64,000 nucleotides of DNA from Candidatus Saccharibacteria bacterium oral taxon 488 (GTDB lineage: Bacteria > Patescibacteriota > Saccharimonadia > Saccharimonadales > Saccharimonadaceae): assembly GCA_010202115.1 (NCBI GenBank), contig CP047917.1, forward strand, positions 682,001 to 746,000, in the 5' to 3' direction. The notes beneath the pieces are model-generated. The model worked only from the letters and a program-made list of their open reading frames with translations, had not been told where the DNA came from and searched no databases. The translations under genes were made by a program, and so were the position numbers. This document shows positions 45,178 to 54,254 of this stretch, in pieces (the first letter of the stretch is position 1; each line of letters starts with the position of its first letter).

Positions 45178-46664
45178 TTTGCGTACTCGATCGCTCGTGT
45201 TTCGCGGATAACGTTAACCTTGATGGTGCCTGGGTACTGCATGGTTGATTCAATTTTAGTAGCGATATCGCGCGACAGTTTGAATGCGCTCAGGTCATCA
45301 ATGTCCTCTGACCGGACAATCACCCGCACTTCGCGCCCTGCAGAAATTGCGTAGGCTTTATCAACACCGGCAAAGCTGGTTGCCACATTTTCCAGATCAC
45401 GCATTCGCTCCGCAAAGTTCTCGGCCGAGACATTGCGTGCTCCTGGCCGAGCAGCACTGGCGGCATCGCACACCCGCACAACCAGCGCCTCAGGAGTTGT
45501 TGCCTCAATATCATCGTGGTGCGCTTCGATGGCGTGGACGATCCGTTCATCCATGCCATATTTACGTGCTAGCTCAGCGCCGATGTGGTGATGCTTGCCC
45601 TCGATCTTGTGCGTCACCGCCTTGCCGACGTCATGCAGCAGTGTCGCGATTTTCGTGATGCGCACATCAGCGCCAATTTCCTCAGCGATCATCCCCGCCA
45701 TCTGGGCCATCTCGGTGGAATGCTTCAGGACGTTCTGCCCGTAACTCGTTCGGAATTTCAGCTCACCGAGCAGTCGCTGCATTTCCTTCGGGATGCCGAC
45801 GACGCCCGTCTCGCGCATGGCATCCTCGCCAGCCTGCTTGACTTCTTTATCGATCTGTTTTTTCGCCTTGGCGACGACTTCTTCAATGCGCGCTGGATGG
45901 ATGCGGCCATCTTTCATCAACATCTCAAGGCTCAAGCGAGCCACTTGCCGGCGAATTGGATCAAAACTCGACAACACGATCATGCCCGGCGTGTCATCCA
46001 CCAAAATATCAACGCCGGTCTCGCGCTGCAACGCCTGAATGTTGCGACCCTCTTTACCGATGATTCGGCCTTTCATCTCATCATCGGTCAGTTTGACAGC
46101 CGTGACTGTCCGCTCAGCCGTCACCTCGCTACTCATCCGCTCCATCGCCGTGAGCAAGATCATCTGCGCCCGTTCTTCAGCATCGTCCATAGCCTCATGT
46201 TGTAACTTCGCTACTAATCCAACCAGGTCATTCTTGATATCGCGCTCGGTCATTTGCATGAGCTTGTCGGCAGCATCCTTTTTCTTTAGGCCCGCAATCT
46301 TCTCGAGCTTCTCCTGCTGACGCATGCGAATAGTGCGAATCTCTTCCTTGAGATTGTCAACCTCATCTTCGTGTGCGCGCAGCTTCTCCGCCCGCTTGTC
46401 TAGTTCGTCCAATTTCCGATCCAGCGTCTGCTCGCGATCCGCCAACCGATTCTCGGTCTTTTGCCACTCGCGGCGGCGCTCATTTTCGATTTTTAAGGCT
46501 TCGTCCTTAGCTTTCAGGACAATGTCGCTCGCCTTACTTTTTGCCTCGGCGATGTCACGCTCAATTTGCGACTTGCCATTAGCTTGCCGTGTTCGCTGAT
46601 AGGCGTAAAAACCGCCCACGCCAAGTGCCGCGCCAACCAAGCCGCCAATAACTATTCCTACCAT
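45174..46664 (-). CDS. rny: Ribonuclease Y
   Basis: 496 residues. N-terminal membrane helix (MVGIVIGGLVGAALGVGG), long coiled coil (about 25-180), KH domain (GRIIGKEGRNIQALQRETG), HD domain (LLHDVGKAVTH with EAHHDDIEA) and the C-terminal RNase Y domain are in the expected order. It starts mRNA decay at the membrane. An AAAGGA site supports ATG 46664. A roughly 120-nt leader precedes it. Confidence 0.95.
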   Translation of the reverse strand: MVGIVIGGLVGAALGVGGFYAYQRTRQANGKSQIERDIAEAKSKASDIVLKAKDEALKIENERRREWQKTENRLADREQTLDRKLDELDKRAEKLRAHEDEVDNLKEEIRTIRMRQQEKLEKIAGLKKKDAADKLMQMTERDIKNDLVGLVAKLQHEAMDDAEERAQMILLTAMERMSSEVTAERTVTAVKLTDDEMKGRIIGKEGRNIQALQRETGVDILVDDTPGMIVLSSFDPIRRQVARLSLEMLMKDGRIHPARIEEVVAKAKKQIDKEVKQAGEDAMRETGVVGIPKEMQRLLGELKFRTSYGQNVLKHSTEMAQMAGMIAEEIGADVRITKIATLLHDVGKAVTHKIEGKHHHIGAELARKYGMDERIVHAIEAHHDDIEATTPEALVVRVCDAASAARPGARNVSAENFAERMRDLENVATSFAGVDKAYAISAGREVRVIVRSEDIDDLSAFKLSRDIATKIESTMQYPGTIKVNVIRETRAIEYAK

Positions 46665-46796
46665 ATGATTTCCTTTCTTTTCTGACCAGTCGCCCCGGGT
46701 ATACACCCCGAGAAATGTATCAACGACCGACCATATTCAACTGATGCAATAAAACGGCCCGAGCCACTAATCTAAAGCCGCCTTACTTTTATTGTA
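46665..46796 (-). promoter_or_regulatory. rny promoter and about 120-nt leader
   Basis: TACAAT (minus, 46791-46796) lies between tsaB and rny. The message would begin near 46784 and keep about 120 untranslated nt, the longest leader before a housekeeping gene here. Small stems include GGGT/ACCC near 46695-46710. Feedback by RNase Y on its own leader is possible by analogy with RNase E, but this is only inference. Confidence 0.5.
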
Positions 46797-46819
46797 CGAT
46801 ATTGCGAATGAAAATACCA

Positions 46820-47194
46820 CTATTTGCGCGGAGCCGTGACGTGAGCCTCGCCGCCATATTCGGGGAGAATAATCGTGTCGTTTTCGGCGCGCTTCAGCCG
46901 CTCCAGGCAGTCATCTCGCCAGTGATCGCCACTACTGCCAACGATCGGAATGCCGAGTTCCTCCGCCAACGTGTTTGCCACCGCACAGCCAATCCTCAGT
47001 CCCGTAAAGCTACCCGGCCCACGCATGATGCCGATACCACTGATGTGGTGAATGCCGCCGGTCTGCTCATCCAAAAATCGTAGCAGCCCTCGGGCCAAAC
47101 CACGACCCGCTTCCCAAGCCACCTCTCGCCAGGTATCACCCTGAATAATCGTTAAACGGCACGTCATCGTTGATGTATCGAGCAGAATAATCAT
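46820..47194 (-). CDS. tsaB: Short TsaB-like tRNA t6A modification protein
   Basis: 124 residues, about half the usual length of roughly 220-230. ASKHA fold start MIILLDTSTMTCRLTII and the family core GPGSFTGLRIGCAVANTLA are present. The C-terminal second ASKHA half is missing, as in other reduced genomes. TsaB scaffolds TsaD and TsaE for t6A37. The start overlaps tsaE (ATGA). Confidence 0.85.
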   Translation of the reverse strand: MIILLDTSTMTCRLTIIQGDTWREVAWEAGRGLARGLLRFLDEQTGGIHHISGIGIMRGPGSFTGLRIGCAVANTLAEELGIPIVGSSGDHWRDDCLERLKRAENDTIILPEYGGEAHVTAPRK

Positions 47195-47667
47195 GCCGAC
47201 TCCTCGTCCGCCGCACTAATTGCCGCGAGGAGTGCCTGGCTCGTCGGCCCGCCAGCACTCAACGTGACACGCCGCGACTGTTCGTCAATTGCTAGAATCC
47301 TCACTGTCAGTCGATCGGCCGGCAGCACCTGCTCGACGGCATCCGCCCACTCAACCACTGTTACGGTCTGTGGTTGCATGGTTACCTCATGAATTTCTTC
47401 CGCCATGATACCCGCCTCACCCAATCGATAAAAATCATAGTGAGCCAGCGTCAAGCCGCCCGGCGACTGGTACACACGGGAAATAGTAAATGTTGGGCTT
47501 TGCACCGGTTCAGTAATGTCGAGCCCCTCGGCAATACCTTTCGTTAGCGTCGTCTTGCCAGCACCGATGTCCCCGACCAGCTCAATCACCTCACCACCCT
47601 TCAGGCTGCACCCAATCACTTGACCCAGCCGCTGCATCGCTGCGGTACTGGCGATAATTTGGTTCAT
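47191..47667 (-). CDS. tsaE: TsaE, tRNA t6A modification ATPase
   Basis: 158 residues. Walker A GDIGAGKTTLTKGIAEGL, the family motif SPTFTISRVYQ, HYDFYRL and VVEWAD are all present. It acts with TsaB and TsaD (not in the window). ATGA overlaps occur on both sides. Confidence 0.93.
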   Translation of the reverse strand: MNQIIASTAAMQRLGQVIGCSLKGGEVIELVGDIGAGKTTLTKGIAEGLDITEPVQSPTFTISRVYQSPGGLTLAHYDFYRLGEAGIMAEEIHEVTMQPQTVTVVEWADAVEQVLPADRLTVRILAIDEQSRRVTLSAGGPTSQALLAAISAADEESA

Positions 47668-48248
47668 TTGCTATCGCTGCCGTCAGCTTCGGCCGCGGGA
47701 TGCGCCTTTCGGAATGGATTTTCGAACGTTGCCTGTGGCTGCACAACCGGCTCCTGGTGGCGGATCTCTGGCGTCTTGACAACGATATGTTCGTCAGTCA
47801 CACGAACGATCTGCGAACGATGAATCAGCAGTTCAGTATCGCCAAAACTCTTGAGTAGCGGTCGCCGCACTCGGAGCTGCTGAATGACAAAATTACCGGC
47901 CTCCAACGTGTAGCCGATGACCTTGCCAACCTTATGATTTTTTTCATCAATGACCCGCTTGCCAACTAGTGCGAACTGAAACTCATACACTTCCTTGATC
48001 TTCAGGACGTCGCTCGGCATAATCAGCTCGTCCGCCGAATCAATGATCAGACCCAGCGGCCCAATTTCCCGCACATCGGCGATCCGCAGTAAACTCGGCG
48101 ATTGATCAAGCGTCGGCCCTTCTAGCTCATACGCCACGATCGATAAATTGCGCGGGTCGATCACCGCCCGCGATGTCCGTGCCAGTTCCGAGCCAGTCTG
48201 CAGGCTCATCACCGGTGCGTTATCAAATCGTTCAGCAGAAATTAGCAT
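47664..48248 (-). CDS. PRC-barrel domain protein
   Basis: 194 residues. Two PRC-barrel-like halves: ARTSRAVIDPRNLSIVAYEL with LRIADVREIG, and KRVIDEKNHKVGKVIGYTLE with IHRSQIVRV. PRC barrels are small beta domains in ribosome maturation (RimM) and photosynthetic proteins. Here the protein sits between the pilus and t6A genes. The tail is disordered. TATAAT lies 9 nt before the ATG at 48248, so the GTG at 48257, directly next to the box, is rejected. Confidence 0.75.
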   Translation of the reverse strand: MLISAERFDNAPVMSLQTGSELARTSRAVIDPRNLSIVAYELEGPTLDQSPSLLRIADVREIGPLGLIIDSADELIMPSDVLKIKEVYEFQFALVGKRVIDEKNHKVGKVIGYTLEAGNFVIQQLRVRRPLLKSFGDTELLIHRSQIVRVTDEHIVVKTPEIRHQEPVVQPQATFENPFRKAHPAAEADGSDSK

Positions 48249-48275
48249 ACTTCTCACATTATAGCGATATCCACG

Positions 48276-48563
48276 CTATTCGGCAAACAGATTCGTCCGC
48301 CCCGCCGGCAGACTAAAATTGGCGTTGGCGGTATCGCGCGTGCGGAAACTGTTGATCTGGTCAATCGTCTTCTGGTCAAATCGCGTCGTCTGTTGTTGGA
48401 TGGTATCTTCTTTTGGATTCGACGAGGCGAGTAGACTGTAGAGCAGGAAAATTGCCACCGACACACCAACCACCACCGTCAATGTATAGAGGATAACGTG
48501 GTAGCGATGGAAAAACCGCGACACCAGCGTACCAATTTGTGAAATATCAGGTGAATTTTTCAT
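48276..48563 (-). CDS. Small membrane protein of the pilus operon
   Basis: 95 residues. A short cytoplasmic head, one helix (about 23-45, VILYTLTVVVGVSVAIFLLYS) and an external tail. It overlaps the PilO-like gene by 4 nt (ATGA). Its place after pilMNO recalls PilP, but no lipobox or PilP fold is seen. Confidence 0.65.
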   Translation of the reverse strand: MKNSPDISQIGTLVSRFFHRYHVILYTLTVVVGVSVAIFLLYSLLASSNPKEDTIQQQTTRFDQKTIDQINSFRTRDTANANFSLPAGRTNLFAE

Positions 48564-49189
48564 CGAACATATACCTCCACGTCCAGAGTTTGCGTACTCA
48601 CTTGGCCTACCCCCTCAGCCTTGGACATACTGACACTAGCGATCTGCATCCGCGTCAAGTTCTGCTCAATCAAATGCATAAATCGAAGCAGCGCCATGTA
48701 ATCTGTTTTTTCGTTGAGGCGGACCGACACTTTCATGCTTTTTGGCCCGGCAGCGCTGTTTGAACCAGAGCTATTATTCGTACCCGAGGTTCCTGATGAA
48801 CCCGAGTTTGACTTGGCTCCAGCCGAGCCTGATGTGAAGGTGAACCCAGCAATGCCAACGCCTGATTGATTGGCGTAAGTAGTGAGGTCATTGATGATCT
48901 GATTCTGATATTGATATTGCTGAGTTTCTGCTACTAGCTGCCGAGCCTTGGCAACACTATCCTTATATTTCTCCATCTCCTTTTCCAGCCGCGCTAGATT
49001 CTGCACCTTAGCGTCAACCGCTTTTGCCTCAGTCTGAATCTTAGAGACTTCCCCAGCGGTACCCTGCAGCATGGTGTAGCCGAAATAAACGATCCCTCCC
49101 ATGCCGACCAAGATCAGTACCAGCGACAGCGCAAAGACGATCCGCATGGTCACCGCCGGTGTCATTTTTTCTCGTTTTCTCTCACTCAT
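48560..49189 (-). CDS. pilO: PilO-like type IV pilus assembly protein
   Basis: 209 residues. One membrane helix (about 17-40), a coiled coil (KIQTEAKAVDAKVQNLARLEKE) and a ferredoxin-like C-terminal part (MKVSVRLNEKTDYMALLRFMHLIE), interrupted by a Ser/Gly/Asn linker (about 127-150). Forms the alignment complex with PilM and PilN. Overlaps pilN by 4 nt. Confidence 0.85.
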   Translation of the reverse strand: MSERKREKMTPAVTMRIVFALSLVLILVGMGGIVYFGYTMLQGTAGEVSKIQTEAKAVDAKVQNLARLEKEMEKYKDSVAKARQLVAETQQYQYQNQIINDLTTYANQSGVGIAGFTFTSGSAGAKSNSGSSGTSGTNNSSGSNSAAGPKSMKVSVRLNEKTDYMALLRFMHLIEQNLTRMQIASVSMSKAEGVGQVSTQTLDVEVYVR

Positions 49190-49746
49190 TGCTTCGCGAC
49201 CTCCGGCACCATCGTCACATTAATTGTAATATTGATCGGGTAACCGTCCTTGTTTTCTTTTTCGGCCACCGCCGAGGCGAGATTAACATCCTTAAAGAGG
49301 TTTGACTGCTGAAAACTGTCCTTGAGCCGCAGTGCATCGCCATACGTTTTACCGCGTGCGTTGATAGTCATCGGCGTGCCGAGCTTCTTGCTATCCAGTG
49401 TTAACGTTTGCAAAATTGTTCCCGATGGCATCGCCTGAGCGATCTTGAGTGCTACCTTTGAGTACCGCACGTCTTTATCAAGGATTGCTTTAGCAATCTT
49501 GAGGTTTGCACTAAACGAGTCATAATCCTGCTGGACTTTTTGATACTGCAGCGCCCGACGGTTACCCGTCTCAATCGTCTGTTGAGCAGTCGTTTTTGCA
49601 TGCTCCATGATCAAATAAATACCTACTGTCGCCACGATGAGTAAGAAGCCGAGGATTAACGACACCACGCAGTAGCGCCACAATATTACATTTGACCGGC
49701 CGGCGACAATCTCACGTTTAACTTTCGGCGGTAATAGATTAATCAT
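49186..49746 (-). CDS. pilN: PilN-like type IV pilus assembly protein
   Basis: 186 residues. The family N-terminus INLLPPK binds PilM. One membrane helix (about 25-48), a coiled segment and a small external domain follow. Overlaps pilM by 8 nt. Confidence 0.9.
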   Translation of the reverse strand: MINLLPPKVKREIVAGRSNVILWRYCVVSLILGFLLIVATVGIYLIMEHAKTTAQQTIETGNRRALQYQKVQQDYDSFSANLKIAKAILDKDVRYSKVALKIAQAMPSGTILQTLTLDSKKLGTPMTINARGKTYGDALRLKDSFQQSNLFKDVNLASAVAEKENKDGYPINITINVTMVPEVAKQ

Positions 49747-50788
49747 GCCAAATCTCCTCCGCTCGCACCAGTGATAAGCCAGCTGCTGTCATAAACCGCG
49801 GTCGTAGCTGTTTGGCCGGCGGTGCTAAATTATTAAAGTTCAGCGACTGCCACGGACTAGCCACTCGTGCTGGCAGGGTCAGCTCGCCCGTAAAGTACTC
49901 ACCAAGCCCCGGCACGCTACTACCGCTACCAACGATTAGTACCTGTTCAAGGCGGGATTCATCCGGGAAGCGATCGGTGTAGTAGCGAATAACTTTCTGA
50001 ATTTCACCAATGATGCGCTGCAAACTTGGCCGTAATGCCTCAGTAATTTTTTCCTGGCGAGGGCCGGTATTAAGGCCATTAAGCACCTTGAATTGGTGCG
50101 CCGTCTCAAGTGGTACGTTCAATTTTTTCGCGATGTCAAGCGTCAATGTATTGCCACCAATGTTTAGACCACCGGTCACGCGAATTGCTGCATCAAGAAT
50201 AGCAATGTCAGTTGTTGCTGGACCAATATCGACAATAACCGTTGGCAGCGCCCCCTCTTTGGTTCGCTCAAGCAGTCGCGCCACCGCATTGATACTTGGC
50301 TCAATCATCGCCACCTCAATACCGCACGATTCAACAATTGCCAGCTGCTCGTCAACAATCTTTTGTGGCACTGCGCACATCAATACCGATAAATTCTCTT
50401 TGCCGCGCTTGATAATCTGATGATCGACGTAGAGCGAATCAAGCGGCATCGGCACATACTGCTCGACCTCGAGATTCACCGCCTCTTCAATCTTATTCTC
50501 CTGCTTGATCGGCAGCGCAAAGGTGCGCGCATATGTCTTGGTCGTTGGCAATCCCAGCACCACGCGGTTACTGCCAAGCCGTCCGACAATATTCTTTTCA
50601 AACATTTGATTGATCTTGCCGCAGAGATACTCTGCCCGGTCATCGCTCTCGTCCTTCGCCGGATCCAGCTCAATCGCGCCGTATCCATGCACCGTCATCC
50701 GTGCCATATCGACTGACATTACCCGAACGCCGGCCTTGTTAATATCAAGCCCGATGATCGGCTTTGACTTGTAGAAAATATTTGCCAC
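49739..50788 (-). CDS. pilM: PilM-like actin-fold pilus assembly protein
   Basis: 349 residues from a GTG at 50788 (ANIFYKSKPIIGLDINK, the family N-terminus). ASKHA motifs: GLDINKAGVRVM, VIVDIGPATTDIAIL, and VLIVGSGSSVPGLGEYF. The frame goes up to 50848, but a TATACT lies inside that extension, just ahead of the GTG. This suggests a secondary promoter for pilMNO. Confidence 0.9.
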   Translation of the reverse strand: MANIFYKSKPIIGLDINKAGVRVMSVDMARMTVHGYGAIELDPAKDESDDRAEYLCGKINQMFEKNIVGRLGSNRVVLGLPTTKTYARTFALPIKQENKIEEAVNLEVEQYVPMPLDSLYVDHQIIKRGKENLSVLMCAVPQKIVDEQLAIVESCGIEVAMIEPSINAVARLLERTKEGALPTVIVDIGPATTDIAILDAAIRVTGGLNIGGNTLTLDIAKKLNVPLETAHQFKVLNGLNTGPRQEKITEALRPSLQRIIGEIQKVIRYYTDRFPDESRLEQVLIVGSGSSVPGLGEYFTGELTLPARVASPWQSLNFNNLAPPAKQLRPRFMTAAGLSLVRAEEIWHD

Positions 50789-50848
50789 TATCGTTTGCCC
50801 ACATCTTTTCTTTTTGTTAAGTATAGCATAAGCATTTTGAAAAACCAA

Positions 50849-52075
50849 CTATCCCTTAATTTGATTTGCTAATCCAGTAATCGGCATCATCACCGCCGCC
50901 GCGATCAAGCCGACCATACCACCCATAAAGACGATCATCACCGGCTCAATCGTCGAACTCAAGCCGCTAATCGCCGCATCGACCTCTTCCTCATAAAAAT
51001 CCGCCACCTTGACCAGCACCTTATCCGTCTGGCCCGTCTCTTCACCCACCGCCAGCATCTGGCCAACGATTGGTGGATAGAGGTCTTCGCGCTCATTGAT
51101 AATCCGCGACAAAACCTCGCCATTCTTAATGCGCTTGGCAGCGTCAAGCAGCGAATCTTGATACACCGTATTACCAACTGCCCGAGCCGTCACCTCTAAC
51201 GCCTCCAGCACCGACACACCCGCGCCAATCAGCGCCGAGAAAGTACGGGTAAATCGTGCTACCGCTACCTTGCGAATAATCTTGCTGATGATTGGTGCTT
51301 TTAGGATAAAATGATGGAACTTAATCTTGCCTTTTGGCGACTTAATATAGCGAAGCAGCACATACACACCGCCAAATAATAATGGGAAAATAATATACCA
51401 AAAACTTACCATAAATTGGCTGATGCTCATCAATACCTGGGTCAATGCTGGCAATTCCGCATCTTCGCCCGCCAGGTCCTTAATCGTCTTACCAATCATC
51501 GGCAAGACAAAAATCATCAAGCCAAAGAACGCCCCGATAGTGATGACGATCAGCACCGTCGGATAGGTCATGGCGCTCTTGATCTTCTTTTTCATTGATG
51601 AGTTCTTTTCCTGCTGCAGAGCCAGACGCTTCAAAATATCGTCCAAAATACCGCCCGTTTCACCAGCTCGCACCATGTTCACATACACATCACTGAATGC
51701 CTCAGGGTGCTTGCTCAGTGCATCGGCGAACGAGGTACCGCTCTCAATTTCCTTGGACACTGCGTTCAAAATCTCACGAAAATGCGGACTCTCAGCGTGC
51801 TGAGCCATCGAGTTGAGCGACCTGAGGATCGGCACACCAGCAGACACCATGGTACTGAGCTGCCTGGTAAAACCAACCAGCTCCTCAGTTGGTACTGACT
51901 TCTTACCACCCCCAAGGCGAAAGCCCTTCTTCTCATCACCCGCTTCCTTGAGGTCAACGAGCTTCATACCCTGGGCTTGAATGAGCTGGATGGCACTGGC
52001 GCGACTACTAGCTTCTAGCTCGCCATTAATCGGCTGATTATTATTTTTAGTTGCTATGTATTTAAATTTTGTCAT
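50849..52075 (-). CDS. pilC: PilC/GspF-type pilus platform protein
   Basis: 408 residues. Two T2SSF domains: FTRQLSTMVSAGVPILRSL and FTRTFSALIGAGVSVLEAL. Three hydrophobic segments, including a last one ending LIAAAVMMPITG. The start abuts the pilB stop, so the two genes are cotranslated. Confidence 0.95.
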   Translation of the reverse strand: MTKFKYIATKNNNQPINGELEASSRASAIQLIQAQGMKLVDLKEAGDEKKGFRLGGGKKSVPTEELVGFTRQLSTMVSAGVPILRSLNSMAQHAESPHFREILNAVSKEIESGTSFADALSKHPEAFSDVYVNMVRAGETGGILDDILKRLALQQEKNSSMKKKIKSAMTYPTVLIVITIGAFFGLMIFVLPMIGKTIKDLAGEDAELPALTQVLMSISQFMVSFWYIIFPLLFGGVYVLLRYIKSPKGKIKFHHFILKAPIISKIIRKVAVARFTRTFSALIGAGVSVLEALEVTARAVGNTVYQDSLLDAAKRIKNGEVLSRIINEREDLYPPIVGQMLAVGEETGQTDKVLVKVADFYEEEVDAAISGLSSTIEPVMIVFMGGMVGLIAAAVMMPITGLANQIKG

Positions 52076-53857
52076 TTATTGCTCCCTTGTTGCTCTCAAA
52101 ACTTCCTCTAGCGTTGTCACGCCGCGCAGCGATTTAATGAAACCATCTGTCTGCATTGTCACCATTCCTTCGGTAATCGCCTGCTGCTGGATCTCATTAC
52201 TAGTAGCATTAGCGGTGATCATCTTTTGGATTGGAATCGAAATACCGAGGACTTCGTAGATACCAACACGCCCCTTGAAGCCATTATGGCCGCACTCATC
52301 GCAGCCCTCAGGATTTGGTCGCCACAAGTACTGAATCGTTACGTCAGTTGAACCGAGTGGCGTACTACCGCCAATCTTATCAGCCGCCGCCTGCTGCTCT
52401 AGCGCATGTAATCGCTGCATCGAGCCCTGCTTGAGATTAAACATCTGGACGATATAGGCTAGCTCCTCGGCATCCGGCACATACTGCTGACGACAGTGCA
52501 TGCATAGCCGCCGCACCAAGCGCTGACCAATCACTGCCTTGACCGTCGAGGCGATCAAGAACGGCTCAATTCCCATATCAAGGAGACGCGGCAAACAAGT
52601 TGCGGCGTTGTTGGTGTGCAGGGTCGAGAACACTAAGTGTCCAGTCAGCGCTGCCTGCACGCCTAAGTTGGCGGTTTCGCCGTCACGGATCTCTCCAACC
52701 ATGATGATGTTTGGGTCTTGACGGAGTAGTGCGCGCAGCCCTGAAGCAAAGGTCATGCCGGCTTTGGCATTAGTCTGGGTTTGGTTGACACCAGGGATTT
52801 TATATTCGACTGGGTCTTCGATGGTTGAAATATTAACATCAGGAGTGTTGAGTTCTGACAGCACGCTAAACAGGGAGGTTGATTTTCCCGAACCAGTTGG
52901 CCCGGTCACCAAGATCATACCATTTGGTTGTGCCATAGCGTCCTTGAGTGTACTCAGTGACAACCCCCAATAGCCGAGGCTATCCAGGGCGACCGCCTGG
53001 TTGGATTCGTCCAAAATACGCATGACGATTTTCTCGCCATCAGCGATCGGCAGCGTCGACACACGCAGCGCGTATTGCTTACCCGAGACCTTGATCTTGA
53101 AGCGACCATCTTGCGGCACGCGGCGTTCATCAATTTTCAAATTTGACAAAATCTTAATACGACTAACCAGTGCACCCTGAACATTGCGCGGCAATTTATT
53201 CACTTCCTTGAGCACACCATCAATTCGGTAACGCACCTGGACGAAATCCTCGCGCGGCTCAATGTGGATGTCCGAGGCGCCCGATTTGATAGCATATTCC
53301 AGCAGCAAGTTAACCGTCTGGGCGATCGGCGAATTCTCGGAAATCTCCTCCTCAGAGACGTTTTGTGAATCTGATTCAGCACCGCTCTGGATTGACACCA
53401 CCTCATCCAGCTCATCAGTGATATTACCGCGATAATTCTCCAGGCAGTCAAGAATGTTATTTTTTGTCGCCAGGAACACCTTGATGTTGTAGCCAATCTC
53501 TTTCTGGATGAAGTTCAGCGCCTGCACATCATCCGGATCTTCCATCGCCAAACTCAAGACGCCGTTATCATCAACCGCAAACAATACGACATTGTACTGG
53601 CGAGCGATGTGTTCGGGGATACGCTTGAGGACATCGTCAGGGATATCCTTTGGCTCAATGGTCACAAATGGCACATTAATGTATTCACCAATCTTTTGCC
53701 CAAGCTGTACCTCGCTCAGTACCTTACGCTCCAAGATAATCGTCTGCAATGAATGGTGCGTGCGCTCCGCCTCCATCTTTAACTCAGCCAGCTGTGACTC
53801 AGAAATTACCTCACCCTGGCGCAAAATCTTCTCAATACTACTGTCAGAAATGCGCAT
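52076..53857 (-). CDS. pilB: PilB/GspE-type pilus assembly ATPase
   Basis: 593 residues. The N-terminal GspE domain (about 1-150) is followed by Walker A GPTGSGKSTSLFSVLSEL, the Asp box, Walker B RQDPNIIMVGEIRDGETA, the His box TGHLVFSTLHTNNAA and the zinc-binding Cys pairs CMHC and CDEC. TATACT lies about 17 nt upstream with an AAGGG site. First gene of the pilus operon. No pilT retraction ATPase is in the window. Confidence 0.96.
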   Translation of the reverse strand: MRISDSSIEKILRQGEVISESQLAELKMEAERTHHSLQTIILERKVLSEVQLGQKIGEYINVPFVTIEPKDIPDDVLKRIPEHIARQYNVVLFAVDDNGVLSLAMEDPDDVQALNFIQKEIGYNIKVFLATKNNILDCLENYRGNITDELDEVVSIQSGAESDSQNVSEEEISENSPIAQTVNLLLEYAIKSGASDIHIEPREDFVQVRYRIDGVLKEVNKLPRNVQGALVSRIKILSNLKIDERRVPQDGRFKIKVSGKQYALRVSTLPIADGEKIVMRILDESNQAVALDSLGYWGLSLSTLKDAMAQPNGMILVTGPTGSGKSTSLFSVLSELNTPDVNISTIEDPVEYKIPGVNQTQTNAKAGMTFASGLRALLRQDPNIIMVGEIRDGETANLGVQAALTGHLVFSTLHTNNAATCLPRLLDMGIEPFLIASTVKAVIGQRLVRRLCMHCRQQYVPDAEELAYIVQMFNLKQGSMQRLHALEQQAAADKIGGSTPLGSTDVTIQYLWRPNPEGCDECGHNGFKGRVGIYEVLGISIPIQKMITANATSNEIQQQAITEGMVTMQTDGFIKSLRGVTTLEEVLRATREQ

Positions 53858-53912
53858 AATTACCCTTATGCTTGAGTATAGCGCATATTGTATGGGAGTT
53901 CAATGAAAAATG

Positions 53913-54254
53913 TCAGCGATTATCGCCCTGCCCGTGCAGCTGCTGGCGGGTTTGGCGGCTGGCAAGCTTTTGGTTGTTCATCTGGGCAACTTCCTCGAGG
54001 CTAGAATCGAGCAGGTGCGCCACCGCATTGACATACCACAACACGTCACCTAATTCTTTGAGAATTTCTGTGCGGTTATCGTCTGTCAGTATTCCCCGCT
54101 TGTCACGAACCAGCTTTTTGAACTTTTCAGCTACCTCGCCTGACTCGCCGACCAGACCAAGCACCTGCGCCATCAGCCGCGCGTCAACGTCCCCATATTC
54201 ATGCGTACCAATCAGCGTCGCAATGGCTTTCTTGGCGTACTCATCAATTGTCAT
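53913..54254 (-). CDS. MazG-like nucleotide pyrophosphohydrolase
   Basis: 113 residues. The all-alpha NTP-pyrophosphatase motif is clear: GLVGESGEVAEKFKK and ILKELGDVLWYVNAVA supply the four metal-binding acidic residues. It removes aberrant NTPs. Overlaps the upstream winged-helix-Nudix gene by 4 nt (ATGA), which suggests joint expression. Confidence 0.88.
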   Translation of the reverse strand: MTIDEYAKKAIATLIGTHEYGDVDARLMAQVLGLVGESGEVAEKFKKLVRDKRGILTDDNRTEILKELGDVLWYVNAVAHLLDSSLEEVAQMNNQKLASRQTRQQLHGQGDNR

